The notes under the pieces were generated by a model. The model was not told the origin of the DNA. It did no database searches and worked only from the letters and a program-made list of their open reading frames with translations. A stretch of DNA of 64,000 nucleotides from contig CAVVDT010000007.1 of the NCBI GenBank assembly GCA_963747005.1, positions 248,001 through 312,000 of the forward strand, given 5' to 3'. The position numbers and the translations under genes were made by a program. The DNA is from CAVVDT01 sp963747005. GTDB taxonomy: Bacteria > Pseudomonadota > Alphaproteobacteria > Rhizobiales > Aestuariivirgaceae. The stretch's first letter is position 1. Every line of letters starts with the position of its first letter. This document shows, piece by piece, positions 34,470 to 41,911 of this stretch.

Positions 34470-35573
34470 TCATTTACCGGTACTGAATAGAGGTTCTCCC
34501 AGGGCAGACAGATCTGCCGTCACCCCGATGCCCGGTCCTGCCGGCAGGTGCAGGCAACCGTCCGATACGGGCGGCATCCCGGTGGCGTTCCGGGCAGTGA
34601 CCCAGTTGTTGAAATCGACAGTGTGCGCGCGGGCGCGCGGCGGCATCGAGCACATCAAATGCGCGGTTGCCGCGGTGTCGATGGTTGAGCCGCCGGTGTC
34701 CTCGATGGTGACCTTCAGCCCGAGGCGGACGGCCACGTCCCGCAATAACACGGTCGGTGTGATGCCGCCGAGCCTTGCCAGCTTGAGGGTGACGCCGGCC
34801 ATGGTGCCGTCTGCATGGGCGGTGAGGAGGTCACTCAATCCGCAGATGCCCTCATCGAGGATCAGCGGGCGGTGACAGTGGCGGGCGATGGCGCGGTTGT
34901 CGGCATAGGCCATGCAGGGTTGCTCGAGACTGTAGTCCATGCCTCTGGTCGCATCGACGAAACGCAGGGCGTCATCAATGAGCCAGCCACCATTGGCGTC
35001 GGCATAAAGGGGCACATCGCCGGGAATGGCGGCGCGCACGGCCTTCAGCCGCTCGACGTCCTCCAAGGGATCAGCGCCGGTCTTGACCTGCAGCCGGCGA
35101 TAGCCGCGCTGAACGAAGCGGGCGGCCTTTTCGGCCATGACATCGGGGCTGTCCTGGCTGATCGAGCGGTAGAGGACGATGCTGGTGCCGCAGGCTCCGC
35201 CGAGAAGCGCGGCAAGCGGAAGGCCGGCGATACGCGCGGCAAGGTCCCAGGCGGCCATGTCGATGGCGGATTTGACCGCCGGCTGGCCGAACATGATATC
35301 GTCCAGGTGATCGGCAAGACGAGCCGGTGCGGTGGCGGAAAGCCCCCGAACCTCGGGCAACAGGCGGATGATGCCGGCGCGCATGGCCTCGGGAAACGCC
35401 TCGGCGTAGAAGGCGCCGAGCGGGGCTGCCTCGCCCCAGCCGGTCGTTCCATCCTCGGCGGTCAATGAAACGATGGCTGCATCGAAGCCGCTTTCGGTCA
35501 TGCCACGACAGGTGTAGGCCCCCTCGGCGAAGGGCTGTATCTGGCGGTAAAGAGAGGCGGATACGATGTTCAT
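34470..35573 (-). CDS. Mandelate racemase/muconate-lactonizing enzyme family protein (candidate cis-3-hydroxy-L-proline dehydratase)
   Basis: This is an enolase-superfamily enzyme of 367 residues. Metal ligands are visible: Asp in LYADANGGW near residue 192, Glu in YSLEQPC near 217, and Asp in LILDEGICG near 241. The candidate acid/base lysines are in RLQVKTG near 163 and GVTLKLARLGG near 265. The first lysine of the usual KxK motif is Gln here. The overall look, including the IEDTGGSTIDTAA segment, resembles cis-3-hydroxyproline dehydratases, but dipeptide epimerase or another acid-sugar reaction cannot be excluded. It probably shares an operon with the SLC13 permease. Confidence 0.75.
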   Translation of the reverse strand: MNIVSASLYRQIQPFAEGAYTCRGMTESGFDAAIVSLTAEDGTTGWGEAAPLGAFYAEAFPEAMRAGIIRLLPEVRGLSATAPARLADHLDDIMFGQPAVKSAIDMAAWDLAARIAGLPLAALLGGACGTSIVLYRSISQDSPDVMAEKAARFVQRGYRRLQVKTGADPLEDVERLKAVRAAIPGDVPLYADANGGWLIDDALRFVDATRGMDYSLEQPCMAYADNRAIARHCHRPLILDEGICGLSDLLTAHADGTMAGVTLKLARLGGITPTVLLRDVAVRLGLKVTIEDTGGSTIDTAATAHLMCSMPPRARAHTVDFNNWVTARNATGMPPVSDGCLHLPAGPGIGVTADLSALGEPLFSTGK

Positions 35574-35718
35574 CGATGATCCCCGGTGTGGCGCCGGAGG
35601 CTAGCGCGGCACGTCGGTCGAGACCAGTGCCGTCAGGCATCAAACGGCCATTCGGGCCTTGCCGACCGCCTTGCGATCTGCCAAGAGCCGCCTTCTTGAC
35701 GATTTCTCATGGCCGGAT

Positions 35719-36768
35719 GTGCCTTCCTTGACCGATAAGCCCGCCACGCTCAAAGTCGTTGCCGCTACGCTCGCCATCGGGTCCGCCGGCGGCTATGTGT
35801 TCTGGCTGCTCAATCTCCCGGCCGGCTGGCTGGCCGGGTCGATGCTGGCGGTGACGGGGGCGGCGCTGGCGGGCGTACCGACCTTCCTGCCGAACCGATT
35901 GCGTCAGGCGGTCTTTGTGTTCTTCGGCATCCAGCTCGGTTCGGCCGTGACGCGCCACACGGTTCAAAGTATCGGGCATTGGCCGGTGAGCATGGTGCTG
36001 CTGGCGGCGACGGTCATCGCGGTGACGCTGGCATCGTACGTCTTTTACCGTCGCATCGCCGGCTGGCCGCCGATCTCCAGCCTGCTCGGCGGGGTTCCTG
36101 GCGCCTTCAGCACGGTATTGGCCATGGCGGATGCCTATAACGCCGATATCGCGGCGGTTGCGGTGGTGCAGTGCATCCGGCTGTTCTTCCTGGTCGCAGT
36201 GCTGCCGCTCGTCATGACGGCAATCGGCCTGCATGGCACCACGATCATTGCTGCCACCTTGCCGATGGCGTTGTGGAGTCTCGCGCTGATGATCGTGGCG
36301 GGCGCAGCGGGCGGCATCGTGCTGGCCCGGCTCAAGGTACCGGCCGGACTGATCTTCGGGGCGGCCATTCCGGCAGCCGTCCTGAAGTTTTCTGGGCTTG
36401 CCGATGGCGCCTTGCCCCCCGGCCTGCTCGTGCCGGGCTATGTGATCCTCGGTGCCATGATCGGCACGCGCTTCTCGCAGTTCTCGCTGCCGCGGCTGAA
36501 GAACCTCATCGGTGTCGGGCTGGGCAGCTTCATCCTGGCCTTTGTGATCGCTGCGAGCGGCGCAGCCCTTGCGACGTGGCTGACGGGCATATCGCTTTCT
36601 CTCACCCTCATCGCCTTCGCACCCGGCGGGCTTGACACCATGACCATCCTGGCGTTCGCGCTGGGGCTCGACCCCACCTTCGTTGCTGCGCATCAGATCG
36701 GGCGCTATTTCATGCTGGCGTTTGCATTGCCCATGGCGGCGATGTGGGCATCGAAGCGTTCGGCTTAA
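35719..36768 (+). CDS. AbrB-type (COG3180) membrane protein, duplicated domain
   Basis: This is a hydrophobic protein of about 349 residues with around ten helices in two similar halves. Each half has the family motif: GWLAGSMLAVTGAALAGVP near residue 36 and GLIFGAAIPAAVLKFSG in the second half. The repeated segment GGVPGAFSTVLAMADAYNAD and GGLDTMTILAFALGLDPTFVAAHQ are characteristic. The family is often mislabelled as a regulator or ammonia monooxygenase; it is a membrane protein of unproved function. The start is uncertain: GTG at 35719 is preferred over a TTG 60 bases upstream. It is divergent from the enolase-superfamily gene. Confidence 0.77.
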   Translation: MPSLTDKPATLKVVAATLAIGSAGGYVFWLLNLPAGWLAGSMLAVTGAALAGVPTFLPNRLRQAVFVFFGIQLGSAVTRHTVQSIGHWPVSMVLLAATVIAVTLASYVFYRRIAGWPPISSLLGGVPGAFSTVLAMADAYNADIAAVAVVQCIRLFFLVAVLPLVMTAIGLHGTTIIAATLPMALWSLALMIVAGAAGGIVLARLKVPAGLIFGAAIPAAVLKFSGLADGALPPGLLVPGYVILGAMIGTRFSQFSLPRLKNLIGVGLGSFILAFVIAASGAALATWLTGISLSLTLIAFAPGGLDTMTILAFALGLDPTFVAAHQIGRYFMLAFALPMAAMWASKRSA

Positions 36769-36810
36769 GGCGGGATCACGCGCCCTTCACGGCGAATTCA
36801 GTATGTCGGT

Positions 36811-37638
36811 GTGAGCATACGGGGCAGACTGCGCGGCATGTGGGAGAGAATCGCAAGTCTCGCCGGCAGCAAGGCCGGCCTGGTGCTGGTATACCTGCTG
36901 GTGTTCTTCGTGCTGGAGCGGGTGTTTCCGAAAGTCCGGCCGCTGATCAAGGCGCATCTCGACACGCTGATCGGCCAACTGCGACGGATCGGACGCAATT
37001 TCGCGCTGGCCGGGTTCAACGCCATCCTGTCGCCGCTGGTGGTGCTGCCACTTACGGCGCTGGCCGGGAGCCATGCCCTTTCCTGGCGTCCCGACTGGTG
37101 GAGCGGGTGGCCGGGGCTGGCGATTGACCTCGTGCTGCTCGATGCGTGGATCTACTGGTGGCACCGGGCCAATCACGTGGTGCCGCTGTTATGGCGGTTT
37201 CACGAGGTTCACCACCTCGATACCTTCCTCGATACCACCTCGGCCCTGCGCTTCCACGCCGGCGAAGTGCTGCTGTCGGCGCTGGTGCGGGCGGGCGTCA
37301 TCTTCGTTCTGGCGGTGCCGCTGGCGCATGTGGTGGTGTTCGAGACCCTGATCGTGCTGGCGGCCATCTTCCACCATTCCAACGTCGACCTGCCGGTGCG
37401 CCTGGAACGAGCGCTCTCGCTGCTGATCGTCACGCCGTCGATCCACTGGGTGCATCATCACGCGGTGCGCGCCGATACCGATTCAAATTATTCGACCGTA
37501 CTGTCGGTGTGGGACCGGCTGTTCACCACCCGCAGCCCCAACCGGCGCCAGCCCGATATGCCGATTGGCGTGGAGGGCAGAGACGAAGAAGCCCTTGCCC
37601 GACTGGTCATCAGGCCTTTCAGGTCGCGACAAAGCTAG
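36811..37638 (+). CDS. Sterol desaturase/fatty acid hydroxylase family protein
   Basis: This 275-residue di-iron membrane hydroxylase shows the full set of histidine motifs: WWHRANH near residue 116, HEVHHLD near 131, FHHSNVD near 190 and HWVHHHA near 212. Hydrophobic helices flank them. Members hydroxylate or desaturate lipids such as fatty acids, sterols, carotenoids or sphingoid bases. Given the sphingolipid genes about 6 kb away, a ceramide or fatty-acid hydroxylase is attractive but unproved. The start is a GTG; an ATG at 36838 is also possible. It is convergent with the disrupted bcsS-like gene. Confidence 0.83.
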   Translation: MSIRGRLRGMWERIASLAGSKAGLVLVYLLVFFVLERVFPKVRPLIKAHLDTLIGQLRRIGRNFALAGFNAILSPLVVLPLTALAGSHALSWRPDWWSGWPGLAIDLVLLDAWIYWWHRANHVVPLLWRFHEVHHLDTFLDTTSALRFHAGEVLLSALVRAGVIFVLAVPLAHVVVFETLIVLAAIFHHSNVDLPVRLERALSLLIVTPSIHWVHHHAVRADTDSNYSTVLSVWDRLFTTRSPNRRQPDMPIGVEGRDEEALARLVIRPFRSRQS

Positions 37639-37645
37639 CCGCGGC

Positions 37646-37897
37646 TCAGTAGAAGAAGCCGATGTTGATGCCGGCGAAAGGGGCCAGATGGCCATCGTCG
37701 ACGTCGAATTCGGCGCCGGCCTTGGCACCGAGGAACAAGCGGCGTCCGGCCCCAAGCTGTACCTCGTAACCGGTGATGAACACCCCGGCGCGGGCCTTCA
37801 GATAGTTGTCGCCGCCACTGACGGCGAAATTCGGCCCGACGCGCATGCCGCCATCGAACCGGTAATAGGGCTTGGTCTCGACCCAGTACTGCGGCAT
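37646..37897 (-). pseudogene. bcsS: 3' fragment of disrupted BcsS-family outer-membrane protein gene
   Basis: This fragment encodes the C-terminal part of a beta-barrel-like protein (YWVETKPYYRFDGG to the terminal phenylalanine/tyrosine NIGFFY). It joins in frame to the 5' fragment at 41912-42462 when the 4,020-bp insertion and one copy of the CAGTACTG duplication are removed, giving the continuous segment LIDQYWVETKPYYRF. The apparent ATG at the junction is created by the insertion end. BcsS is linked to cellulose or exopolysaccharide systems in rhizobia, but no cellulose synthase genes are in the window. Confidence 0.75.
37884..37891. repeat. Target site duplication, left copy (8 bp)
   Basis: CAGTACTG occurs immediately outside the left end of the IS1595-family element and again at 41912-41919 outside the right end. 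Eight bases is the usual duplication length for IS1595 elements. The word is itself palindromic. Confidence 0.92.
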
Positions 37898-37914
37898 TAT
37901 GTAGGAAGTGCACC
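37892..37914 (+). repeat. Left terminal inverted repeat of the IS1595-family element
   Basis: The 23-bp end begins CGGCATTATGTAGGAAGTGC. It is the inverted complement of the right end at 41889-41911, apart from mismatches at positions 4-5 and 17-18. Confidence 0.9.
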
Positions 37915-38066
37915 AAAAAATCTATAGCACACTCAATACTTTAGCCACAAAATAAACCCGGAGAGCTAGGGTGCGGGCCAAACTCTCCGGATTTGGCCGC
38001 CGGGTGTCGAAGGCGTAGTGCCGCGCGGCCGATGCCAATGTTAACTTAACGAGAGCCGTTTGCAAA

Positions 38067-38673
38067 GTGCACAAGCTGAAGCCGCAACGCACGGAAACCT
38101 TTGAACACACCATCCGTGGCCTGCTCACCAAGCGCCGCGAACTGCACTACGAAGCCGAGCAGACGCAAGGCCGCTTGGCTGAGATCAAGAACGACATCAT
38201 CGCCATTGACCGCGTGTTGCGTGCCTTGGGCCACAGGGACGAACTGAGCGCACCGCTGCCCAATCTCACGCGCGGCAGGCTGTTTTCCCGCAATGAACTG
38301 GTCACGATTGATTGCCGATGTGATCCGCCAGGCCGACAAGCCGCTTTCAAGCCGCGCCATTGCCGCACAGATCGTCACTGAGCGCGGTGAAGATGCTGGC
38401 GACAGGAAGCACCTTGACGACATGACAATGCGGGTCAGCCGGTCGCTACAGGGCTTGCGGGATCAGGGGCGGGTGCAGGCGGTGAAGGATGCCAAGGGGC
38501 ATGCGGTGTGGGGGCGGACGCGGCCTGAGCCCGCCGACGAAAATCCTAGCACCCAACAGCCTTCTTCCAATCACTATCAACTTGGGCGAAGACCATGCGC
38601 GCATTGGCGTGGTCGTCCAGCCGGTCAAGGCAATCCAAAATTTTTCTTATTGCTATTCGCTCCCACCGGATGA
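38067..38673 (+). pseudogene. Frameshifted passenger gene, conserved hypothetical with coiled-coil N-terminus
   Basis: Two overlapping frames read as one protein if one G is removed from the GG at 38300-38301. The first frame (from GTG 38067) gives a charged helical N-terminus, TIRGLLTKRRELHYEAEQTQ, ending FSRNEL. The second continues SRLIADVIRQADKPLSSRAI, AAQIVTERGEDAGDRKHLDD, MTMRVSRSLQGLRDQGRVQA and ends in VWGRT plus a low-value tail. The second part resembles a winged-helix domain. I do not recognise a named function. It is the first gene inside the element's left end, and the break suggests it is dispensable. Confidence 0.6.
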
Positions 38674-39054
38674 ACGAACGTGATCCTCATAAAGCAATCT
38701 TATCAGCCTATCGGCAGGTCCAGGAATTTCATTCTGATCCTTCTCGTAACGCGCCACTTGCTGCGCGCTGCATCCTAGAAACCGGGCCAATTCAGACTGT
38801 GTAAGTCCCAATTGCAAGCGGATGAAATCTGACAGTTCATTGCCTTGCAGCGTCTTTCTTCGGCTGACAAGAAACAACCCAATTGCTTCGTGCAATTTGT
38901 CCAGGTGACGGATGCGTACTCCATCCCCATAAGGCGTAGTTTCAGTGTCATACCCACTGGTCAAATATACGTCACTTAGACCGCAACCTTTGTAATGATA
39001 GGGGGCTTTCTTCTTTTCGCCAGTCAGTCCCCAATGCCGTTCAGGTCTGTTCAT
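38653..39054 (-). CDS. MqsA-like/HTH antitoxin of a DUF4258 toxin-antitoxin pair
   Basis: This 133-residue protein has an N-terminal region (GCGLSDVYLTSGYDTETTPYG, residues about 24-44) typical of antitoxins paired with DUF4258 toxins. A C-terminal XRE-type helix-turn-helix follows (LGLTQSELARFLGCSAQQVA near residue 90, then RYEKDQNEIPGPADRLIRLL). It would bind the toxin and repress the operon. The paired zinc-finger cysteines of classic MqsA are not complete. Its ATG overlaps the toxin stop (ATGA), so it is translationally coupled. The pair sits inside the mobile element and could stabilise it. Confidence 0.8.
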   Translation of the reverse strand: MNRPERHWGLTGEKKKAPYHYKGCGLSDVYLTSGYDTETTPYGDGVRIRHLDKLHEAIGLFLVSRRKTLQGNELSDFIRLQLGLTQSELARFLGCSAQQVARYEKDQNEIPGPADRLIRLLYEDHVRSSGGSE

Positions 39055-39290
39055 CGGAGATCCTCCCACTCCACGGTCTTTATGAACAGTCTTCCGTTGT
39101 GCATGATTATGGTCACCACCCCTGCCTCTCTTGCCCCTCGTATTTTTTGGATTATTTTGCATTTCCATTCGCGTTGCTCGGTTTGTGTTGGGTTATCGAT
39201 GACATGACCCGTGCGGAGAATATGAAGCACCTGCACGTCATAAAAACCGCGCTCATCCATCCTTTCTTGCGCGTGCAAACCAAAAATCAC
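39051..39290 (-). CDS. DUF4258-family putative toxin
   Basis: This small protein of 79 residues begins MIFGLHAQERMDERGFYDVQ and contains VTIIMHNGRLFIKTVEW, matching the DUF4258 pattern of an N-terminal histidine/arginine helix followed by beta-strands. DUF4258 proteins are compared with RelE/MqsR-type RNases. It is the upstream gene of the pair and overlaps the antitoxin start by 4 bases, the toxin-first order also seen in mqsRA. Toxicity is inferred, not shown. Confidence 0.72.
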   Translation of the reverse strand: MIFGLHAQERMDERGFYDVQVLHILRTGHVIDNPTQTEQREWKCKIIQKIRGAREAGVVTIIMHNGRLFIKTVEWEDLR

Positions 39291-39456
39291 ATTGTCTGTG
39301 TCAACGGCGGCGGCATGAAATCCTTTTCTCCGCTACAGGGGCTGTAAGACGGTAAGGCACCACCCGTGATTTTAGCGGTTCAGAGTCTGCCATCACCTAT
39401 CAATATGATAGGTTCGCACGATACTGTCAATACCTTTGCAAAGTGTTAACAAATGG

Positions 39457-40416
39457 CTACGCCGCCCGCTGCCAATAACCCGCCCAATTCCGGCTAACCG
39501 GGTGCGCCATCGCCAGCCCGGCAACCCGGTTCGCCAGCGCACCATTTGACAGCCTGCGATGATCCTCAAGCCATGCCGCATGGTCGGCATAGGCGTGCAG
39601 GTAACGCGCGCTGACATGGTGATGCTGACCGCGCACCATGCGACGCAACCGGCTGAAATAGCTTTCCACACCGTTCGTGCAGGCACCGTCGAGGCTGTAC
39701 GCCTCGCTGTGGTTGATCCGGTTGACCTGCCAGCCGTCGTGCAGGTGATCCCAATGTGCGGCTTCATCGGCATGCAAGACAGCCATGCGGCTGACGTGGC
39801 GCTTGGCCAACTCGACGCCATCGGCTTCCTGCCGACGAACGAACGTCAACGTGCGGCCAGAGCGCTTGCGGAAGGCCACCACGACGCGGCGCTTGCCGGT
39901 CTGGTGTTCGGCTAGGCTGCGGTCAACACGTTCTTCCTTGAGGTTCGCAGGGCGAATGTGGCCGCCGAAATAGGCGCCGTCGACTTCAACCACGCCGTCA
40001 AGAACAACACCGTTGCGCTCAGAGGCAATAGCCTCACGCAGCTTGTGCGACAGAACGAAAGCCGTCTTGTACTGGCAATCCAGATCACGGCTCAGTTGCA
40101 GGGCGGCAACGCCCTTGGCACCGTTCACGAAAATGCAGATCGCGGCCAAGAGATCGGTGAACGCCATCTTGCGGCTGGCGAAGATCGTGCCGCTCGTGAC
40201 GCTGTACTGGTGCCAGCAAGCCTTGCACTTGAACTTGCGCCGCGTGGCAATGTCATAGGCGTCCAGGCAGCCGCAACGCGGGCAAACCGGCTCACCGTTG
40301 GTGTCATCCCAACGCAGATCGCAGAATGTCTTGTACGCCGCATCCTCACCAGCCTGATAGATCGCCTTGAGGCTCAGGGTACGGGCGGCGGCGGAAAGTA
40401 GAAAGTGCTGTGCCAT
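39457..40416 (-). CDS. IS1595-family transposase (ISXO2-like DDE domain)
   Basis: This 319-residue transposase has an N-terminal zinc ribbon (CPRCGCLDAYD and FKCKACWHQYSVTSGTIFA, residues about 43-75). The ISXO2-like catalytic domain follows, with candidate acidic residues in VVEVDGAYFGG near 147, LHADEAAHWDHL near 215 and CTNGVESYFSRLRR near 245. These match the IS1595 signature, including the ESYFSRLRR block. The frame is intact, so the element may still be mobile. It is divergent from the DUF6471 gene. Confidence 0.92.
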   Translation of the reverse strand: MAQHFLLSAAARTLSLKAIYQAGEDAAYKTFCDLRWDDTNGEPVCPRCGCLDAYDIATRRKFKCKACWHQYSVTSGTIFASRKMAFTDLLAAICIFVNGAKGVAALQLSRDLDCQYKTAFVLSHKLREAIASERNGVVLDGVVEVDGAYFGGHIRPANLKEERVDRSLAEHQTGKRRVVVAFRKRSGRTLTFVRRQEADGVELAKRHVSRMAVLHADEAAHWDHLHDGWQVNRINHSEAYSLDGACTNGVESYFSRLRRMVRGQHHHVSARYLHAYADHAAWLEDHRRLSNGALANRVAGLAMAHPVSRNWAGYWQRAA

Positions 40417-40521
40417 TTGTCATCATATCCAGTGGTGTTGCTCACTGGATATGGCGACTTGTATCCTCATTGTCAAGGGCGTATATCATCAAAACCGATG
40501 ATGTTTCCCTTGGAGGCGATG

Positions 40522-40800
40522 ATGGCAGGTACACGCAAGCTAGACCCGATCAATCAGCAATACGAGGAGCGGGCGAAAAACCTCCTGAAGGCGGAACTCA
40601 AACGGCAGGGCTTTACCTACCGCAAACTGGCGGAAAGCCTAGCCGAAATGGGCATCCATGAGACAGAGAGGAACCTCAACAACAAGATCAGCCGGGGCGG
40701 GTTTTCGGCGGCATTCCTGTTGCAGTGCCTGGACGCGATAGGGGCACCAGAGCTACGGCTGTATATGACGCCGGATGAGGCCAAACGGTTGCGTGGTTGA
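40522..40800 (+). CDS. DUF6471 domain protein (helix-turn-helix-like)
   Basis: This 92-residue protein matches the DUF6471 pattern: YEERAKNLLKAELKRQGFTY, RKLAESLAEMGIHETERNLN, NKISRGGFSAAFLLQCLDAI. It looks like a small DNA-binding helical domain. The start was set at ATG 40522, five bases after a GGAGG site; ATGs further upstream are spaced worse. It is divergent from the transposase and next to a decayed second copy, so it may regulate the element. No function is proved for the family. Confidence 0.75.
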   Translation: MAGTRKLDPINQQYEERAKNLLKAELKRQGFTYRKLAESLAEMGIHETERNLNNKISRGGFSAAFLLQCLDAIGAPELRLYMTPDEAKRLRG

Positions 40801-40804
40801 AGCC

Positions 40805-40903
40805 ATGGCGAATATCCGCAATAAATTGTCGCGGGGAAAATTCTCAGCGGTGTTTCTGATCCAATGTCTGGTCGCGATTCAAGTGGATATATTGCGACTG
40901 TAG
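40805..40903 (+). pseudogene. Decayed second copy of DUF6471
   Basis: This short frame of 32 residues, starting two bases after the DUF6471 stop codon, reads NIRNKLSRGKFSAVFLIQCL and aligns with NNKISRGGFSAAFLLQCLDA of the neighbouring gene. Only the C-terminal half of the domain is left, ending in a stop at 40901. It suggests a past tandem duplication or the junction of two cassettes. Confidence 0.65.
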
Positions 40904-41826
40904 TTTTTGTAATTCTTGTATTGATTTTCAGTCATTTAGCAATTTGGGATTTAGCTTCCGAACATGCCAATTATCGCAACAAGGGCGATCAAGCATCCAG
41001 CGACAGCCATTACAAATCCGATAGCGAGATTGAACAGACTTGCGCCAAAAATGCTGCTGGCGGGGCTCTTAAATGCATCATTGATGAGATAAAGGCCAAG
41101 CACGATTCCAAACGTGCCAATCAAGACCTTTACGCCCAGAAAGAGATGGCTAAGTGGTCCTTGGGCATGCTTGTGGTTTCGATTCTCGCTTTGGGCGTGG
41201 CTGCTGTTGGCGCCATTTGGGTTCGGGGAGCTCTGACAGAAGCCCAGACGCAAACTCGCCAAGTGCGGAAGCAGACGAGAATCGCCAAAAAAGCATTTCT
41301 GGCGGAACATCGCCCGTGGGTCACTATCAAGTTGCGGGCACTTAGCGATTTTTCCATTCAAGATAGCAGGGCGCAAATACGCGTTGCGATTGTTCTTGAT
41401 AACGTCGGGAATACACCCGCCCTTGATGTCGACATTCAATTTCAGAATAAGGCAAGGGACAATATTATCTCCGAAGATGAAATGGCCGCTTTTTTTGAAG
41501 TGCTTAATGGACAATATAATCTCATCCATGGAAAGACCGTCCTGCTGCCTGGTGAACATGCAGAACAAGAAAGTTTTCTCGAATTTTCTTTTGAAGATTT
41601 GGGAACATGGAGAGGTGGGCTTCGCACCTCGTGGTATCCCACAATCGCAGTAAGCGTCATATATCGTTCTCCGTCTGATGGTGACACACATCAAACGGGG
41701 CGCGCATACATGATCGTAATATCGACCGGACAGGATGGATTTGCAAATCCGAAAACATACCCCCGGATAATTGATGCCGAAGATACCGCTTTCAGCAAGC
41801 AACATGGGTTTGAAATTGCCACCTAG
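40864..41826 (+). CDS. AT-rich passenger gene for a two-helix membrane protein of unknown function
   Basis: This 320-residue protein has one transmembrane helix near residues 9-28, an about 70-residue polar loop with two cysteines (TCAKNAAGGALKC), and a second helix near residues 100-120. A cytoplasmic basic coiled segment (QTQTRQVRKQTRIAKKAF) and a beta-rich C-terminal domain with EHRPWVTIKL and LDNVGNTPALDVDIQF follow. Proteins of this architecture recur in proteobacteria as hypotheticals, but I know of no function. The gene is visibly AT-richer than the host DNA and starts inside the DUF6471 remnant, so it looks like recent foreign cargo. Confidence 0.7.
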   Translation: MSGRDSSGYIATVVFVILVLIFSHLAIWDLASEHANYRNKGDQASSDSHYKSDSEIEQTCAKNAAGGALKCIIDEIKAKHDSKRANQDLYAQKEMAKWSLGMLVVSILALGVAAVGAIWVRGALTEAQTQTRQVRKQTRIAKKAFLAEHRPWVTIKLRALSDFSIQDSRAQIRVAIVLDNVGNTPALDVDIQFQNKARDNIISEDEMAAFFEVLNGQYNLIHGKTVLLPGEHAEQESFLEFSFEDLGTWRGGLRTSWYPTIAVSVIYRSPSDGDTHQTGRAYMIVISTGQDGFANPKTYPRIIDAEDTAFSKQHGFEIAT

Positions 41827-41888
41827 CGCGATGGCAACCGTCAGCAAGAGCGTGGCGAGGCTGTTCATCGCCTCACCGCCTCAGGCTT

Positions 41889-41911
41889 GGTGCGTTTCCT
41901 ACATAAGTCCG
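41889..41911 (-). repeat. Right terminal inverted repeat of the IS1595-family element
   Basis: Read on the minus strand this 23-bp end begins CGGACTTATGTAGGAAACGC. It matches the left end at 19 of 23 positions and is followed directly by the 8-bp target duplication. Confidence 0.9.

Larger units (their letters stand above)
37892..41911. mobile_element. IS1595-family element with passenger genes (4,020 bp)
   Basis: This element is bounded by 23-bp terminal inverted repeats at 37892-37914 and 41889-41911, which match at 19 of 23 positions, and flanked by the exact 8-bp duplication CAGTACTG. It carries an ISXO2-like transposase (minus strand), a toxin-antitoxin pair, a DUF6471 gene with a decayed copy, a frameshifted small gene and a membrane-protein gene. 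Removing it with one duplication copy restores the reading frame of the BcsS-family gene. IS1595 members with passenger genes are known, but this cargo combination is not one I recognise. Confidence 0.93.

Noticed and set aside
41815..41868. Signal-peptide-like start MNSLATLLLTVAIALGG on the minus strand near the element's right end
   Set aside because: It runs into antisense of the cargo membrane-protein gene and has no continuing domain; probably chance.
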